A stretch of DNA of 64,000 nucleotides from Muribaculaceae bacterium Isolate-013 (NCI) (GCA_004102785.1 SCEJ01000003.1:84267-148266); one strand, 5' to 3'; counted from the first letter of the stretch, positions 1-9,142 are shown. Numbers and translations: made by a program. The notes: generated by a model from the sequence alone, not told the origin.

Positions 1-750
1 TGTAAACAGCAATCCGCGGGCACTCCTGAGATTCAGCCCCATTGTCAAGGCATATTCCTCTCCGAACAAAAGCATATTGAGCGGCTTCACAGTCAAAAGC
101 GCAAGAACAAGTCCAGCCGCTATGGCAGGCACAAGTATCGCAAGTTGAGCCGAGGTCACTGTTGAAAGCGATCCCATAGTCCACAACACATATGATTTAA
201 GCGCATCCTCACGGCTCAGGAACTGAAGTATCTGCACTATCGCTCCGATGCCTGATGAAAACATCATTCCGAGAATCAGCACCACCATTATATCCTTGAG
301 CCGGGCCGATATAACCGACACAAGCACAAGCACTGTCACCGATCCGAGCCAGGCCGCTCCGGCCGAGCCAAGCCACATCCAGCGCCCGGCAAGCCCGACA
401 AGAGGAGCTCCAAGCACAAACAGGGCGACCCCGAGGGATGCTCCAGATGATATGCCCAGCACATAGGGCCCGGCAAGCGGATTGCGGAAGAGGGTCTGCA
501 TCTGAAGGCCGCTCACTGACAGCGCCGCTCCGGCCATCAATGCCACGAGGGCTTTCACAAGACGTATGTCAAGTATTATCGCCCGTACAGACTCATCGCA
601 TGCTCCTCCGGTCATAGCCTTCCACACTTCACCCACCGGTATGGCGACAGCGCCTGAGCCTATATCGCATAGAAACAGCATCAGAGTCAGCACTCCAAGC
701 CCGGCGACAGAAACACTTATCCGATTTATTCTTATATCAGGCATAATCAT
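1..750 (-). CDS. btuC: FecCD/BtuC-family ABC permease (partial, 3' end outside window)
   Basis: Reading the minus strand from an ATG at 750 gives a continuous hydrophobic protein that runs off the left edge. It has an N-terminal membrane segment, then family-typical blocks such as RLVKALVALMAGAALSVSG and QTLFRNPLAGPYVLGISSGA, which are characteristic of FecCD permeases. These form the inner-membrane channel for cobalamin, haem or siderophores. The ATG overlaps the stop of the upstream binding-protein gene (ATGA), so the two are translationally coupled. Its place in a cobalamin-riboswitch operon with a TonB receptor and binding protein points to vitamin B12 or corrinoid import. The ATPase (BtuD) is expected just outside the window. 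A second ATG lies two codons downstream. Substrate is inferred from context; the family is clear. Confidence 0.88.
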   Translation of the reverse strand, partial: MIMPDIRINRISVSVAGLGVLTLMLFLCDIGSGAVAIPVGEVWKAMTGGACDESVRAIILDIRLVKALVALMAGAALSVSGLQMQTLFRNPLAGPYVLGISSGASLGVALFVLGAPLVGLAGRWMWLGSAGAAWLGSVTVLVLVSVISARLKDIMVVLILGMMFSSGIGAIVQILQFLSREDALKSYVLWTMGSLSTVTSAQLAILVPAIAAGLVLALLTVKPLNMLLFGEEYALTMGLNLRSARGLLFT

Positions 751-1904
751 CTGAGTTTATGATAATATACCAGTTCGCCATGAAACCTGTCAGGATGCAG
801 GATTTTTGTCAGGTCGGAGAGTATCACATCGGGATGCATCACACCCGACTCGAAATAATCATTGCCTCCCCCCGGAGTTGACCGGAGATTATTGTTGAAC
901 ACGCCCCCTCTCTGCACGCAGCGTGTCGAGGCAAATCCGGGAGCAAGCCGTTCAAGTTCGGCCAGACAGTGCACATTGCCCGGATTAAGCCAGATATCGG
1001 CCTCCCGAGCTATGGCGTAGGCCTCCTCACGGGTTACTGGTATCACTCCTGACGTTTTTTTCCCGCCGGTAAGGATTTCTCCTCCGGCATCGGCAATCAG
1101 ACGCTCGCCATAGCTGCCGGCCGGCGGCAACAGCCATGAATCCGCATACGGAGCATTCATCAGCACCTTTACAGGCGCGAGGCCAAGTGCGGCTACCGAA
1201 TCGCGCAGAGCATTATATCTCGCTGGAATATCCCGGTACACTCTTTTCCCCTCATCCACATTTGAGGTTATCGCGGCAAGAGCCACAATCCACTCTGCCT
1301 TGCCCAGCGGTGACTCCTCAAGATAGTCTCCCACATACATATACGGGATGCCAAGCTCCTTGAGCTTACCCTCCATGGAGTTCGCTCCCTCCACCCCGTA
1401 AAGCAACACTATGTCAGGGTGGCAGGCTATCAATGCCTCATAATCCACTTGCCCCTCGTAGCCTACATCGGCGATACTGTCAAGCCTGGCTCTGACTTCA
1501 GGGGCTGATATGAATCTTTTCCCCGATACTCCCGCGATATCGGAAGCCTTGCCGAGAGCTACCAGCATGGCTACATTTGTCGATGACATTGCGACGATAC
1601 GCCCTGCGTTGCCTCGGAGCACCTGTCCTTCATATCCGGCAGGCACATCCTCGCCGTCAGCCAGCACAAGCAGGGAGAAACTTACTGAGTCGGCTCCTTC
1701 CCAGGGGTCCGACACCTCGATCATGATACTTTTCATGCCGTCACATCCGAGAATACGGAATCCGGACGCATATTCAGGTTTGTAAACCTCGCGGTTGAAA
1801 ATCTCGGAATTATCAACCGGAGGTTTACCCGTGCAACAGCAAAGGAGCACAGCCAGCAATGCCGCCGGCAATATGTATCTGATTATTTCAGTAATTGATT
1901 TCAT
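747..1904 (-). CDS. btuF: BtuF-like periplasmic corrinoid-binding lipoprotein
   Basis: The 385-residue protein starts with a lipoprotein signal (LLAVLLCCC, cysteine near residue 23). It then has a helical-backbone solute-binding fold of the cobalamin/Fe3+-siderophore class: NAGRIVAMSSTNVAMLVALGKASDIAGVS and YEALIACHPDIVLLYG are typical of this family (PF01497). It would deliver corrinoid from the outer-membrane receptor to the BtuCD transporter. Its start lies 17 bases inside the 3' end of the TonB-receptor gene and its stop overlaps the permease start. In Bacteroidetes the binding protein is commonly a lipoprotein, as here. A siderophore- or haem-binding role cannot be excluded from sequence alone, but the upstream cobalamin riboswitch argues for B12. 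Confidence 0.85.
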   Translation of the reverse strand: MKSITEIIRYILPAALLAVLLCCCTGKPPVDNSEIFNREVYKPEYASGFRILGCDGMKSIMIEVSDPWEGADSVSFSLLVLADGEDVPAGYEGQVLRGNAGRIVAMSSTNVAMLVALGKASDIAGVSGKRFISAPEVRARLDSIADVGYEGQVDYEALIACHPDIVLLYGVEGANSMEGKLKELGIPYMYVGDYLEESPLGKAEWIVALAAITSNVDEGKRVYRDIPARYNALRDSVAALGLAPVKVLMNAPYADSWLLPPAGSYGERLIADAGGEILTGGKKTSGVIPVTREEAYAIAREADIWLNPGNVHCLAELERLAPGFASTRCVQRGGVFNNNLRSTPGGGNDYFESGVMHPDVILSDLTKILHPDRFHGELVYYHKLR

Positions 1905-3957
1905 CGTTTTTATTGTTGCATGTGAATTTCGGTGTTATGCCGATAAAGAATTCAAAATTGATTCCGGGCATCGGACGCGACAGCACCGACACATAGTCCT
2001 CATTGAAAAGGTTGTTGATATTGAGCTTCAACTGCAGGCCCACCGGTTTGAAGTCAAGATGCTTTTCCAGCGAGGCATTGTTCATGAGGTAGGCGGGCAG
2101 CGAGCCGGTAATGGTTATATCATTGCTCGACATCGTATGCCGGCGGCTATAAAAGCACCATTTGTAGCCCAGGGCCCAGCCGCGCCAGGTGACGCGCCCG
2201 GCAATCGACGCCGAGTGGAGGGGCACATAAGGAAGCTGTTTGCCCACCGACCGGTCGGCTTCTGAAACCTTGTCGCCACGATTTATTGACGGAGTCCATG
2301 AGTACGAGCCGCTTATATCAACAAACCAGTCCTTATGAGGCACAAGCGCCAGGTCGGCTTTTATCTCCACGCCATATGAATGCACCCTGCGGATGTTGCG
2401 CGGCGAAAAGAATCCCTTTGCCGTAGGGAGCCATATTATCCAGTTGTCGATATATGAGTCAAACCAGGTAACACTGCCGCTCGTAGAGAATACCGAAGAC
2501 TTTCCGGCAGTAAAATTCAGACCGGCATCATAGCTCACTCCCGATTCGTTTTTCAGCGACGGATTGCCCCCCGGCAGGAAATAAAGGTCATTAAGCGACG
2601 GAAATCTGTAATTGCGTGTTACCGACGCTTTTGCTGTGATATTGGCAGGACGCCACAAAATATAGTCTATGTATAAAGCCGGAATCGGTGCGGCCCATGT
2701 GCGACCGTTCATTTCTTCACGGATTACCGCCGAGATACCCATCCGGTCATAAGGCTGCCACTTCGCAGAGATGGCGGCAGAGAGTTCCGGGCGACATTTG
2801 TCATATCCATAAATCATCCGGCCGTCGGCAGTAGCCGCCGGATACAGGTCCCTACTCTCGACCATATGATGATAGAATGATAGATTTGCAGTGAGGAACC
2901 AGTTTCTTGACGGGGTATATTCCCCCTCGCCCTGTGCATAGACAGTGTTCACTCTCGAGCGTGACGCTGTTATCGGCGACAGCACTCCGGCGCCGGCATC
3001 GCGCTTGTAATCGTAATCCATACCGGTGTGCAGATAGCCGGCTCTGACTCCGGTTTTCCATCCGGAACGTATGCGGCTCCATGACACAATGCCGCGGAAG
3101 GTGCTTTCCTTCTGGCGGTTTTCTATTTTGCTGACATCACTGTAATCTGTGGTTATAAGGGGTAGTTCACGGTTTGAATTGAAATACCATGCGCTTAGTC
3201 CGAAGCGGTCACCGTGCAGCGTGTTGTAATATGCCTCCTGGAGCACATGCAGGTCTTTGAATGAGCCGTTGCGGTTTTTCTCTTTAGGATGATACTGCCC
3301 GATGATATTACCATCGCTGTCGTATATGTTTTTCTTTATATCATGGTTTGTATATTCGTAATCATTGGGTGAGGACGAATATAATGCTCTGGTGGAAATC
3401 TGCCATTTCTCATTTCCATATCCGAACCGAAGAAACTCATCAAAAGTGCTGAACGAGCCGATTCCCTGCACATACTGCGCGTTGAAGCCCTCGCCGGCGT
3501 CGGGAATCGTAGCAAGCCGGACCATCCCGCCGAGTCCCCCACCCGTCTCGGTCACGGATGAGGAGCCGTGAAGCAACTGGGCATTGTCGATAAAAAAAGC
3601 CGGAATTGTAGAGAAATCGGTCATCCCCAGCATAGGACTGTTGATTTTCATTCCGTTCCAGCTCACCTGTGTATGGCTTGGGGAGGTTCCCCTGAAAGCA
3701 ACCGTTGAAAGGGTTGCCCTGCCGTAGCTTTTAACAAAAACAGAGGAATTATAAGCCAGCACATCGGCCATTGAGTTTGCGAGGTTGTCGCGGAGCGCAA
3801 GAGAGTCGAAAACAGTTTTGGTCACTCCTATATCCTTCATCGGACGGCGCCCTGTCACAGTCACTTCCCTAAGAGAACTGCTCATGACCGGCTGCTGCGC
3901 CGCGGCTGTGATAACCGCGGCGCAGGCAATGGCCGATAATGTCAGCTTACGTTTCAT
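1888..3957 (-). CDS. btuB: BtuB-like TonB-dependent outer-membrane receptor
   Basis: The 689-residue protein has a signal peptide, then a plug domain (LREVTVTGRRPM at about residue 30, followed by DVLAYNSSVFVKSYG and STVAFRGTSPSHTQVSWNG). The rest is a long beta-barrel that ends in the usual PGINFEFFIGI strand. There is no N-terminal carboxypeptidase-like SusC extension, so this is a classical BtuB/CirA-type receptor. It would import corrinoids across the outer membrane using TonB energy. The start overlaps the stop of the upstream propeller gene by four bases, and its 3' end overlaps the BtuF gene. In human-gut Bacteroides the same gene type pairs with a surface propeller (BtuG) that caps the barrel, which matches the neighbour here. 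Confidence 0.88.
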   Translation of the reverse strand: MKRKLTLSAIACAAVITAAAQQPVMSSSLREVTVTGRRPMKDIGVTKTVFDSLALRDNLANSMADVLAYNSSVFVKSYGRATLSTVAFRGTSPSHTQVSWNGMKINSPMLGMTDFSTIPAFFIDNAQLLHGSSSVTETGGGLGGMVRLATIPDAGEGFNAQYVQGIGSFSTFDEFLRFGYGNEKWQISTRALYSSSPNDYEYTNHDIKKNIYDSDGNIIGQYHPKEKNRNGSFKDLHVLQEAYYNTLHGDRFGLSAWYFNSNRELPLITTDYSDVSKIENRQKESTFRGIVSWSRIRSGWKTGVRAGYLHTGMDYDYKRDAGAGVLSPITASRSRVNTVYAQGEGEYTPSRNWFLTANLSFYHHMVESRDLYPAATADGRMIYGYDKCRPELSAAISAKWQPYDRMGISAVIREEMNGRTWAAPIPALYIDYILWRPANITAKASVTRNYRFPSLNDLYFLPGGNPSLKNESGVSYDAGLNFTAGKSSVFSTSGSVTWFDSYIDNWIIWLPTAKGFFSPRNIRRVHSYGVEIKADLALVPHKDWFVDISGSYSWTPSINRGDKVSEADRSVGKQLPYVPLHSASIAGRVTWRGWALGYKWCFYSRRHTMSSNDITITGSLPAYLMNNASLEKHLDFKPVGLQLKLNINNLFNEDYVSVLSRPMPGINFEFFIGITPKFTCNNKNDEINY

Positions 3958-5036
3958 TTCCAGCAGAAAGAGCCGGGTATTATACCCACATAGAATTTAT
4001 CAATGAGGCTTCCGGAGGTCGAATAACGGTAAACCATCCCCGGCTGCTGATAGTCAACAGCGTCAGCCACATATATCTCGCCGTTGGCCGGATTAACGGT
4101 CAGGGCATAGAGGCTGTAACTGTCGGTTGTGATTAACGGGGCGGCGGGAAGCGCCGATGCGTTGATGTTCATTTTCCACACGCCTGAATTCAGCCAGTAG
4201 ATATTTTCGCGGCTTCCGTCGATAGCAAGGCCTTTCACATAGTCGCCGAGCTGGAGACTAAGAGTCTCGACAACCTTGAACGAACCGGTATCGATTTTAC
4301 TGATAGTCGGAGCCTCATAACCCACAGGGTTAGCCTCCCAGCCGCCGCCGTTGGTCAGGCACCAGATGTTGTCGTTGCGGTCAAGAACAATGGCTATCGG
4401 CTGAATCCCGACCTCAAGCTCATCGACAACCTTATCGGTTGTCGTGTCGATTTTAACAATCTTTTTCTGGTATGAGGGGCAGGCACAGTATACATAGCGC
4501 CCCGACTGCACCATCGGACCTGTTGACGCGGTAAGAGAATCATCCATTCCGGGCACAGTTATGTAACCGGTTATTTCGCATGTCGAGGGGTTCACAACTG
4601 CGATACGGTTGTCGTAGAACTGCGAGATATAGGCCTTTGACTCACTGACAAAGTGGATTTCACGCGGAGAATTCAGACCGGTGATACGGTCCTCCTCCTT
4701 GAATGTGTCGGGATTGATGGCAAACACCACGTTAGAAACATTCATCACAATCCACACCTTGTTGCCGAACATCGCCACATAATTGGCCGTATCGCCAAGT
4801 TTCATGCCGTTGGCCCGGGCGAACACCTCGTTCTGCACCTCTTTCGTAGCAGGGTCGTAATATGAGAGAGATGCGGTTGAACGGGAATAGGCGCCCTCGT
4901 TGGCGATAAACAGACCTACACCTTTGGTGTCGAATTCCTCCTCTTTGCCGGAGTTGTCATCCATACATCCGCCCAGCGGAAGCATGAAGGCAAGCGCGGA
5001 TAAAGCCACGATGGCTTTTGCAAACATCTTTTTCAT
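3954..5036 (-). CDS. btuG: BtuG-like surface lipoprotein, YncE/DUF5074 beta-propeller
   Basis: The 360-residue protein starts at the ATG at 5036 (MKKMFAKAIVALS). A longer frame to 5117 exists but lacks a plausible signal peptide. A lipobox (LPLGGC) is followed by an acidic stretch (DDNSGKEEEFDTK), which in Bacteroidetes is a surface-export signal. The body is a YncE-like seven-bladed propeller with repeats such as NKVWIVMNVSNVVFAINPDT, KAYISQFYDNRIAVVNPST and YVYCACPSYQKKIVKIDTTT. BtuG proteins of Bacteroides are propeller lipoproteins that bind corrinoid and partner with BtuB. Gene order here, immediately before the receptor, agrees. Function is inferred from family and operon; the fold is well supported. 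Confidence 0.8.
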   Translation of the reverse strand: MKKMFAKAIVALSALAFMLPLGGCMDDNSGKEEEFDTKGVGLFIANEGAYSRSTASLSYYDPATKEVQNEVFARANGMKLGDTANYVAMFGNKVWIVMNVSNVVFAINPDTFKEEDRITGLNSPREIHFVSESKAYISQFYDNRIAVVNPSTCEITGYITVPGMDDSLTASTGPMVQSGRYVYCACPSYQKKIVKIDTTTDKVVDELEVGIQPIAIVLDRNDNIWCLTNGGGWEANPVGYEAPTISKIDTGSFKVVETLSLQLGDYVKGLAIDGSRENIYWLNSGVWKMNINASALPAAPLITTDSYSLYALTVNPANGEIYVADAVDYQQPGMVYRYSTSGSLIDKFYVGIIPGSFCWK

Positions 5037-6280
5037 TTTCGTATATTTAAATCTTTGATAGTGAATATTTCTGTCGACACTTCGCCGAGAGGACCGCTTT
5101 CGGCCTGAGTGGCACACTGCACCTTCACAAAATCTATATAGCCGAGTCTAACGGGCGAGCCGTCGGCGTTTACAGCATTTGAAATACAGAATCCGCAGTG
5201 GCTGCCAGGTCCGAGAGCCGGTTCCTCCAGATTGTCAGAGCCGATATTGTCGGCATAACCCCATGGATACGGCATATTCTCCCACTTTCCCGCCGGGCTC
5301 AAGGCATTGCGTGGAGCGATTCTTGAGCCATAGAGTGTATATGAATCCGCATTAATCCACGAGGGATAATAATCACGTCCTGTTTTTTTCAGAGATGAGA
5401 GATAGGTCACCACACCCGAGGCGCCCTCGGCATCGGTCCATTCCACATCAAGGCCCGGTGCAGACGGCCGGTGATATGTCACATATGTGTTGCGCAAAGT
5501 GGTGGCTGAGTCATATTCGCTTCCGCGGAGCTCATACCATTCATCATCGGGCAGTCCGTTGCCGTTAGCATCCTGCATCACCCACACTATTCCTGGCTCG
5601 TTACTCGAGCCGTATTCCGTCACAAAGGCATTTCCTCGGATTACAAAATCATATCCGTCATCCGAGGATACCACACTGTGGTCAAACCCCACGGTGATAT
5701 ATCCACCGAAAGCACCGAGAGAAATCATTTTCCCGTTCTGCATTCTTTCCTGCGCCCATTCAGCCGCTTCGGCCGGAGTACCTGCATTCCTTACATCTCC
5801 GACAAACTGCCCCGGCGCAGGCAGATACTCGAACACACGTATGGCCGTTTCTGATGAGGAGGCTGCCGGTATACGGCAACGGCTCTCCTCCGTGGCATCA
5901 ACAGCGACAACATCACATTCACCGATATGCTTCGCACCTTTGACGGCAGCTTCCACGCTGATATGATATATGCCCGGAATATCAGGCGTGAATTTAAGCA
6001 GACGTCCGTCCGATTCAACTGCTTTACCATTGATTGACCATGAAAAAGCGATAGCCTCGTATTCAGGCGCCACAGCAGCCAGGCACACCTCCCTCTCGGG
6101 GAAAGTATAGCGGTCGGAGTTTTCCGCTAAAGAGGATAACGGCACTATGCGCACAAGCGAGCCATCAGTGTCAATTGGAGAGTTGTCATCCCCGTCCACA
6201 GGAACAATCTCCTCTTTGCTACATGAGGAATACGCCATACAAATAGCCGCGGATAGAAAAAGACTCAAACGTGACTTCAT
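5033..6280 (-). CDS. Secreted Ig/PKD-like lipoprotein of the cobalamin locus (possible BtuH-type binding protein)
   Basis: The 415-residue protein has a lipoprotein signal (AAICMAYSSCSKEE) and an early Ig-like or PKD-like segment (FSWSINGKAVESDGRLLKFTPDIPGIYHISVEA). A larger C-terminal domain follows (GAFGGYITVGFDHSV, GYDFVIRGNAFVTEYGSSNEPGIVWVMQDANGNGLPDDEWYELRGSE). Proteins of this architecture are common in Bacteroidales B12-uptake operons, where surface corrinoid-binding proteins of the BtuH class have been reported; I cannot confirm membership without a search. The start overlaps the upstream gene's stop by four bases and the stop overlaps the BtuG-like start, so it is translationally coupled to both. 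A cell-surface role in capturing corrinoid is inferred. Confidence 0.65.
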   Translation of the reverse strand: MKSRLSLFLSAAICMAYSSCSKEEIVPVDGDDNSPIDTDGSLVRIVPLSSLAENSDRYTFPEREVCLAAVAPEYEAIAFSWSINGKAVESDGRLLKFTPDIPGIYHISVEAAVKGAKHIGECDVVAVDATEESRCRIPAASSSETAIRVFEYLPAPGQFVGDVRNAGTPAEAAEWAQERMQNGKMISLGAFGGYITVGFDHSVVSSDDGYDFVIRGNAFVTEYGSSNEPGIVWVMQDANGNGLPDDEWYELRGSEYDSATTLRNTYVTYHRPSAPGLDVEWTDAEGASGVVTYLSSLKKTGRDYYPSWINADSYTLYGSRIAPRNALSPAGKWENMPYPWGYADNIGSDNLEEPALGPGSHCGFCISNAVNADGSPVRLGYIDFVKVQCATQAESGPLGEVSTEIFTIKDLNIRK

Positions 6281-7545
6281 TTTACGGCTATTTTTCGGTT
6301 GGCAAATATGTATATCCCGGCCGGAAGTTTCCTCACAGCCTCAATATCGGCATTATTGAAGACTTCAATCCCCATGGGGGTATAAACCGGGCCACGGTAG
6401 CCGTGTTCATTCTCATCAGGCTTCGTTTCATGGATTGAGGATATAGACGCCGGATAAAGAATCTGCGCCGGGAACCAATATTCATCAGGCATTTCAATAG
6501 TTCGGTCAGGAATCAGCTCGCCGGTCGAGGCATCCGCGGAATAGATCCTGAAGTCGTCATTGAACACATCTCCTGCGGAATGGGCTGCTATAACCGTCAC
6601 CGAGCCGTCGTAAGGCGACACACTTATCCCCTGGCCATATACCACTCCGGCATATCCTTTGGATGTCTCCGGCAATTTTATGAATCCGGAGATGAATTCA
6701 CCGGTATGCAGTTCATAGCGGTTGACTTTTTCGGCTGATTTTCCGGTAATCAGCAAAGCATTGTTCCCACAGTCAAAAGCAAACGGCTGTAAATGCCAGG
6801 ACTCCCACACTTCTGTCAGAGCGGCATCGCCGCCCGGCAAATCTATCTTTTCAACAGAATAGTCATCTGCCGATATTTTCACGATTTCCCCTGACGAGTT
6901 TGTAGTGCCGATATAAATCATGCCTTCAGCCGATGAAGATGCAATTGCGGAGGCACCCTGCACGGGTATCACTTTCTCCACCTCATCAGTGTGTATATTC
7001 ACCACAACCACGCCGTCACGCCGGCTTATCGCATACAGCCTGTCGTGCAGACACAGGCTTTGCCCGAACATTCCCGACGAAAGCCCCGCGCCGGAGACTC
7101 GGGCCGTAACCACCATGCCTGCCAGGTCTATCACATATAGCCCTTCCGAGGTAGAAAGATAACCTTTTTCTTCCGACACAGTGCTGAGATAAAATGCCTG
7201 GCAATGCCCCGGCAGACTATTTAACGCACCTTTATATTGAAGCGTTGAGGCCTCCATCACTGTGATGAACCCTCCTCCCGCGGCATCCTTGCTTACGACA
7301 TACACATTATCGTTCCGGCAACATCCCGACTGAGATGTTGTGCCGAGATAATATCCCGGATTAACCTCCGAGAATACACGATACATACGGCTGCCGTCTT
7401 CACCGAAAAATGCCAGGGAACCATAATCGGCACCGAACTGACCTTCGCACACAAGAAGCATGCCGCGGCGGAAGTCCGCCGCATGCATATGCGATACAGC
7501 CAGCACGGCTACAAGAAGAATCAATGTTTTTCTTATTTCGGCCAT
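6277..7545 (-). CDS. Secreted beta-propeller protein with C-terminal sorting-like motif, first gene of the B12 operon
   Basis: The 422-residue protein has a signal peptide without a lipobox cysteine (TLILLVAVLAVSHMHAADF). A DUF5074/YncE-like propeller follows (YVVSKDAAGGGFITVMEAST, GLYVIDLAGMVVTARVSG, MIYIGTTNSSGEIVKISADD). The last residues (LPAGIYIFANRKIAVK) resemble the short beta-rich sorting tails found in many Bacteroidetes secreted proteins. It is related in fold to the BtuG-like protein two genes downstream but differs in anchoring. It lies directly behind the cobalamin riboswitch and its terminator and is the first gene of the operon. Corrinoid handling is inferred from this position only. 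Confidence 0.65.
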   Translation of the reverse strand: MAEIRKTLILLVAVLAVSHMHAADFRRGMLLVCEGQFGADYGSLAFFGEDGSRMYRVFSEVNPGYYLGTTSQSGCCRNDNVYVVSKDAAGGGFITVMEASTLQYKGALNSLPGHCQAFYLSTVSEEKGYLSTSEGLYVIDLAGMVVTARVSGAGLSSGMFGQSLCLHDRLYAISRRDGVVVVNIHTDEVEKVIPVQGASAIASSSAEGMIYIGTTNSSGEIVKISADDYSVEKIDLPGGDAALTEVWESWHLQPFAFDCGNNALLITGKSAEKVNRYELHTGEFISGFIKLPETSKGYAGVVYGQGISVSPYDGSVTVIAAHSAGDVFNDDFRIYSADASTGELIPDRTIEMPDEYWFPAQILYPASISSIHETKPDENEHGYRGPVYTPMGIEVFNNADIEAVRKLPAGIYIFANRKIAVK

Positions 7546-7553
7546 AAAACGGT

Positions 7554-7593
7554 CTAAAAAAAATCCCGGAATCCATTATAGAGTTTCGGGATT
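7554..7593 (-). terminator. Rho-independent terminator, probable riboswitch expression platform
   Basis: On the minus strand an AATCCCG...CGGGATT hairpin (7562-7593) is followed by a run of eight U, ending 9-10 bases before the first gene's ATG at 7545. It sits between the cobalamin aptamer and the first gene, so ligand binding probably acts through premature termination. Confidence 0.75.
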
Positions 7594-7714
7594 ACGCGAC
7601 CGTATAAGACTTGAACCCGGAATGCGGCGCACACAACTTGTAAAAGAAATTCGCCGGCAATTCCATATCAAGCATAATGGCCCATTATCCCGCAGGCTCC
7701 TTAATGCCTTTGCT

Positions 7715-7885
7715 TCCGGCAGGTATTCTGACTTGCCCCATTTTCATTGCGCGCCTTCCCAAAGCATATGCTTCAGTGACATATTGCGCCTGATTGCCGG
7801 ATGCCGGCAAGGGGGTTACAGCAGCGGGTACTGTCGACGGATTCACACCGTGTTCCCTGCCCTCCCGAAGCGGGAGGTTTCCAAA
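7715..7885 (-). promoter_or_regulatory. Cobalamin riboswitch (aptamer)
   Basis: The minus-strand RNA has the hallmarks of the B12 riboswitch: an opening CCTCCCG/CGGGAGG stem, the conserved AACACGGTGTGAATCCGT segment, the GCTGCTGTAACCCCC core, GTCACTG, and the closing B12 box GTCAGAATACCTGCCGG. It controls the downstream uptake operon, and corrinoid binding is expected to switch expression off. Confidence 0.93.
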
Positions 7886-7892
7886 AGCTTTG

Positions 7893-7900
7893 CAAATTTA
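7893..7900 (-). promoter_or_regulatory. Minus-strand -7 promoter element for the riboswitch operon
   Basis: TAAATTTG matches the Bacteroidetes -7 consensus TAnnTTTG. Transcription starting about 7 bases downstream would begin exactly at the 5' edge of the riboswitch. Confidence 0.6.
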
Positions 7901-7947
7901 ATGAGAATTTATGAAACCGCCTCTATCCGGGTTATAAAAAAAAGCAG

Positions 7948-7955
7948 TACCTTTG
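7948..7955 (+). promoter_or_regulatory. Plus-strand -7 promoter element for the alkylation repair gene
   Basis: TACCTTTG matches TAnnTTTG and ends 5 bases before the ATG at 7961, so the mRNA would be nearly or fully leaderless. Confidence 0.55.
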
Positions 7956-7960
7956 CTGAC

Positions 7961-8734
7961 ATGACTATCAGAACCGCAACAGAGATACAGAAAATCATAC
8001 GCTCGGCGGCCGATGCCGGGCAGCAAAAAATCCTTTCACGCTTTTTCAAGACCGGCCCGGGTGAATATGGCGAAGGCGACAGATTCCATGGTGTCCGTGT
8101 GCCTGAGGTGCGCAATGCGGTGAAGCAATACAGGCATCTGTCCGGGATAGATGATGTGCGCATCCTTATCAGCTCTGACTATCATGAAGAACGGCTTGCA
8201 GGTTTTCTGCTGTTGGTGGAGATGTATAAAACAGCTTGTAAAGCAGCTTGTAAAACAGGAAGTCAGGATGAAGTGCGGTTTATCGTCGACTTTTACCTTT
8301 CGGCCATCGACCGCGGCAACAACTGGGACCTGGTTGATCTTGTGGCGCCCAAGATATTAGGCGAATATATCGCCGCAAACCCTGCGGAGAGCTATCTTTT
8401 GTATAACCTTGCCGCTATGGAGAGCTGCCTCTGGCATCAGCGGGTGGCAATGGTGTCGACATGGACTCTAATCCGTGACGGACGATATGCGGACGCGCTC
8501 AACCTGGCTGAAATGTTTCTGAACCACAAACATGACCTTATGCATAAAGTTTCGGGCTGGATGCTCAGGGAGATTGGCAAGCGAGGCGGCATGAACCGGC
8601 TGCTGGCTTTCCTTGACAGATTCGCCGGGATTATGCCCCGCACGATGCTGCGTTATTCCATTGAAAAGCTGCCGGAACATCTGCGCAAACATTATATGGC
8701 GGTAAAACAGACGAAGGTGCGACCCGGGATCTGA
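7961..8734 (+). CDS. DNA alkylation repair protein (AlkD-like HEAT-repeat glycosylase family)
   Basis: The 257-residue protein beginning MTIRTATEIQKIIRSAADAG has family-typical blocks: YGEGDRFHGVRVPEVRNAVKQY near the N terminus, then EERLAGFLLLVEMY, RGNNWDLVDLVAPKILGEY, LWHQRVAMVSTWTLIRDG and LMHKVSGWMLREIGKRGG. AlkD-type enzymes excise alkylated bases, including positively charged 3-methyladenine and 7-methylguanine, using stacked HEAT-like repeats. The start at 7961 was chosen because the AlkD fold begins there; an in-frame ATG at 7901 would place the start upstream of the TACCTTTG promoter element. The gene is divergent from the B12 operon and otherwise independent of it. Confidence 0.85.
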   Translation: MTIRTATEIQKIIRSAADAGQQKILSRFFKTGPGEYGEGDRFHGVRVPEVRNAVKQYRHLSGIDDVRILISSDYHEERLAGFLLLVEMYKTACKAACKTGSQDEVRFIVDFYLSAIDRGNNWDLVDLVAPKILGEYIAANPAESYLLYNLAAMESCLWHQRVAMVSTWTLIRDGRYADALNLAEMFLNHKHDLMHKVSGWMLREIGKRGGMNRLLAFLDRFAGIMPRTMLRYSIEKLPEHLRKHYMAVKQTKVRPGI

Positions 8735-8753
8735 CCGGCAGGCGCACCTTCGT
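8711..8753. terminator. Inverted repeat spanning the end of the alkylation repair gene
   Basis: ACGAAGGTGCG at 8711-8721 and its complement at 8743-8753 form an 11-bp stem around the stop codon. There is no U-run. A second stem, GGGATGT/ACATCCC, follows at 8773-8794. Both lie between convergent genes, so a termination or end-stabilising role is plausible. Confidence 0.45.
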
Positions 8754-8801
8754 GATATGTGTAAACGAACGAGGGATGTTCACATGTACATCCCCCGGAC
8801 A

Positions 8802-9068
8802 TCATTGTTCGGCCTTGGCTTCCTCTTCCTGAAGAATCTGAACAGCCATATCGTAGATAGTGGTGTCATCAAGAACCACGATGCCGCCGTCAGGTCCCGG
8901 CTCGATATGCAGGCCGCAATTCTTGCCGAATTCATAGTTTGAGCCGCCGAAGTAGTTGCGTACGGTCTGGGCGGTGATATTGAGTTTGTCAGCGATACGT
9001 GCGGTTGCTCCGTCAGGCAGCGCGTCTTTCAGACGACGGAGGTCATTAAAGGAGATCGTTTTAGTCAT
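8802..9068 (-). CDS. Small HTH-type DNA-binding protein, hypothetical
   Basis: This 88-residue protein has a helix-turn-helix-like N-terminal half (FNDLRRLKDALPDGATARIADKLNITAQTVRNYFGG) in which ITAQTVRNY resembles a recognition helix. An acidic C-terminal half follows (TTIYDMAVQILQEEEAKAEQ). I do not recognise a named family with certainty; similar small regulators are widespread in Bacteroidales. A perfect 26-bp palindrome lies 75 bp upstream of its start and could be its operator. It is convergent with the alkylation-repair gene. Role unknown. Confidence 0.6.
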   Translation of the reverse strand: MTKTISFNDLRRLKDALPDGATARIADKLNITAQTVRNYFGGSNYEFGKNCGLHIEPGPDGGIVVLDDTTIYDMAVQILQEEEAKAEQ

Positions 9069-9142
9069 GACTTTATGATTTTGGGGTGAGTATTAATTTT
9101 ATGGCTTAAATTTAAATCTTATTTTTTTAATTACCAAATTTT

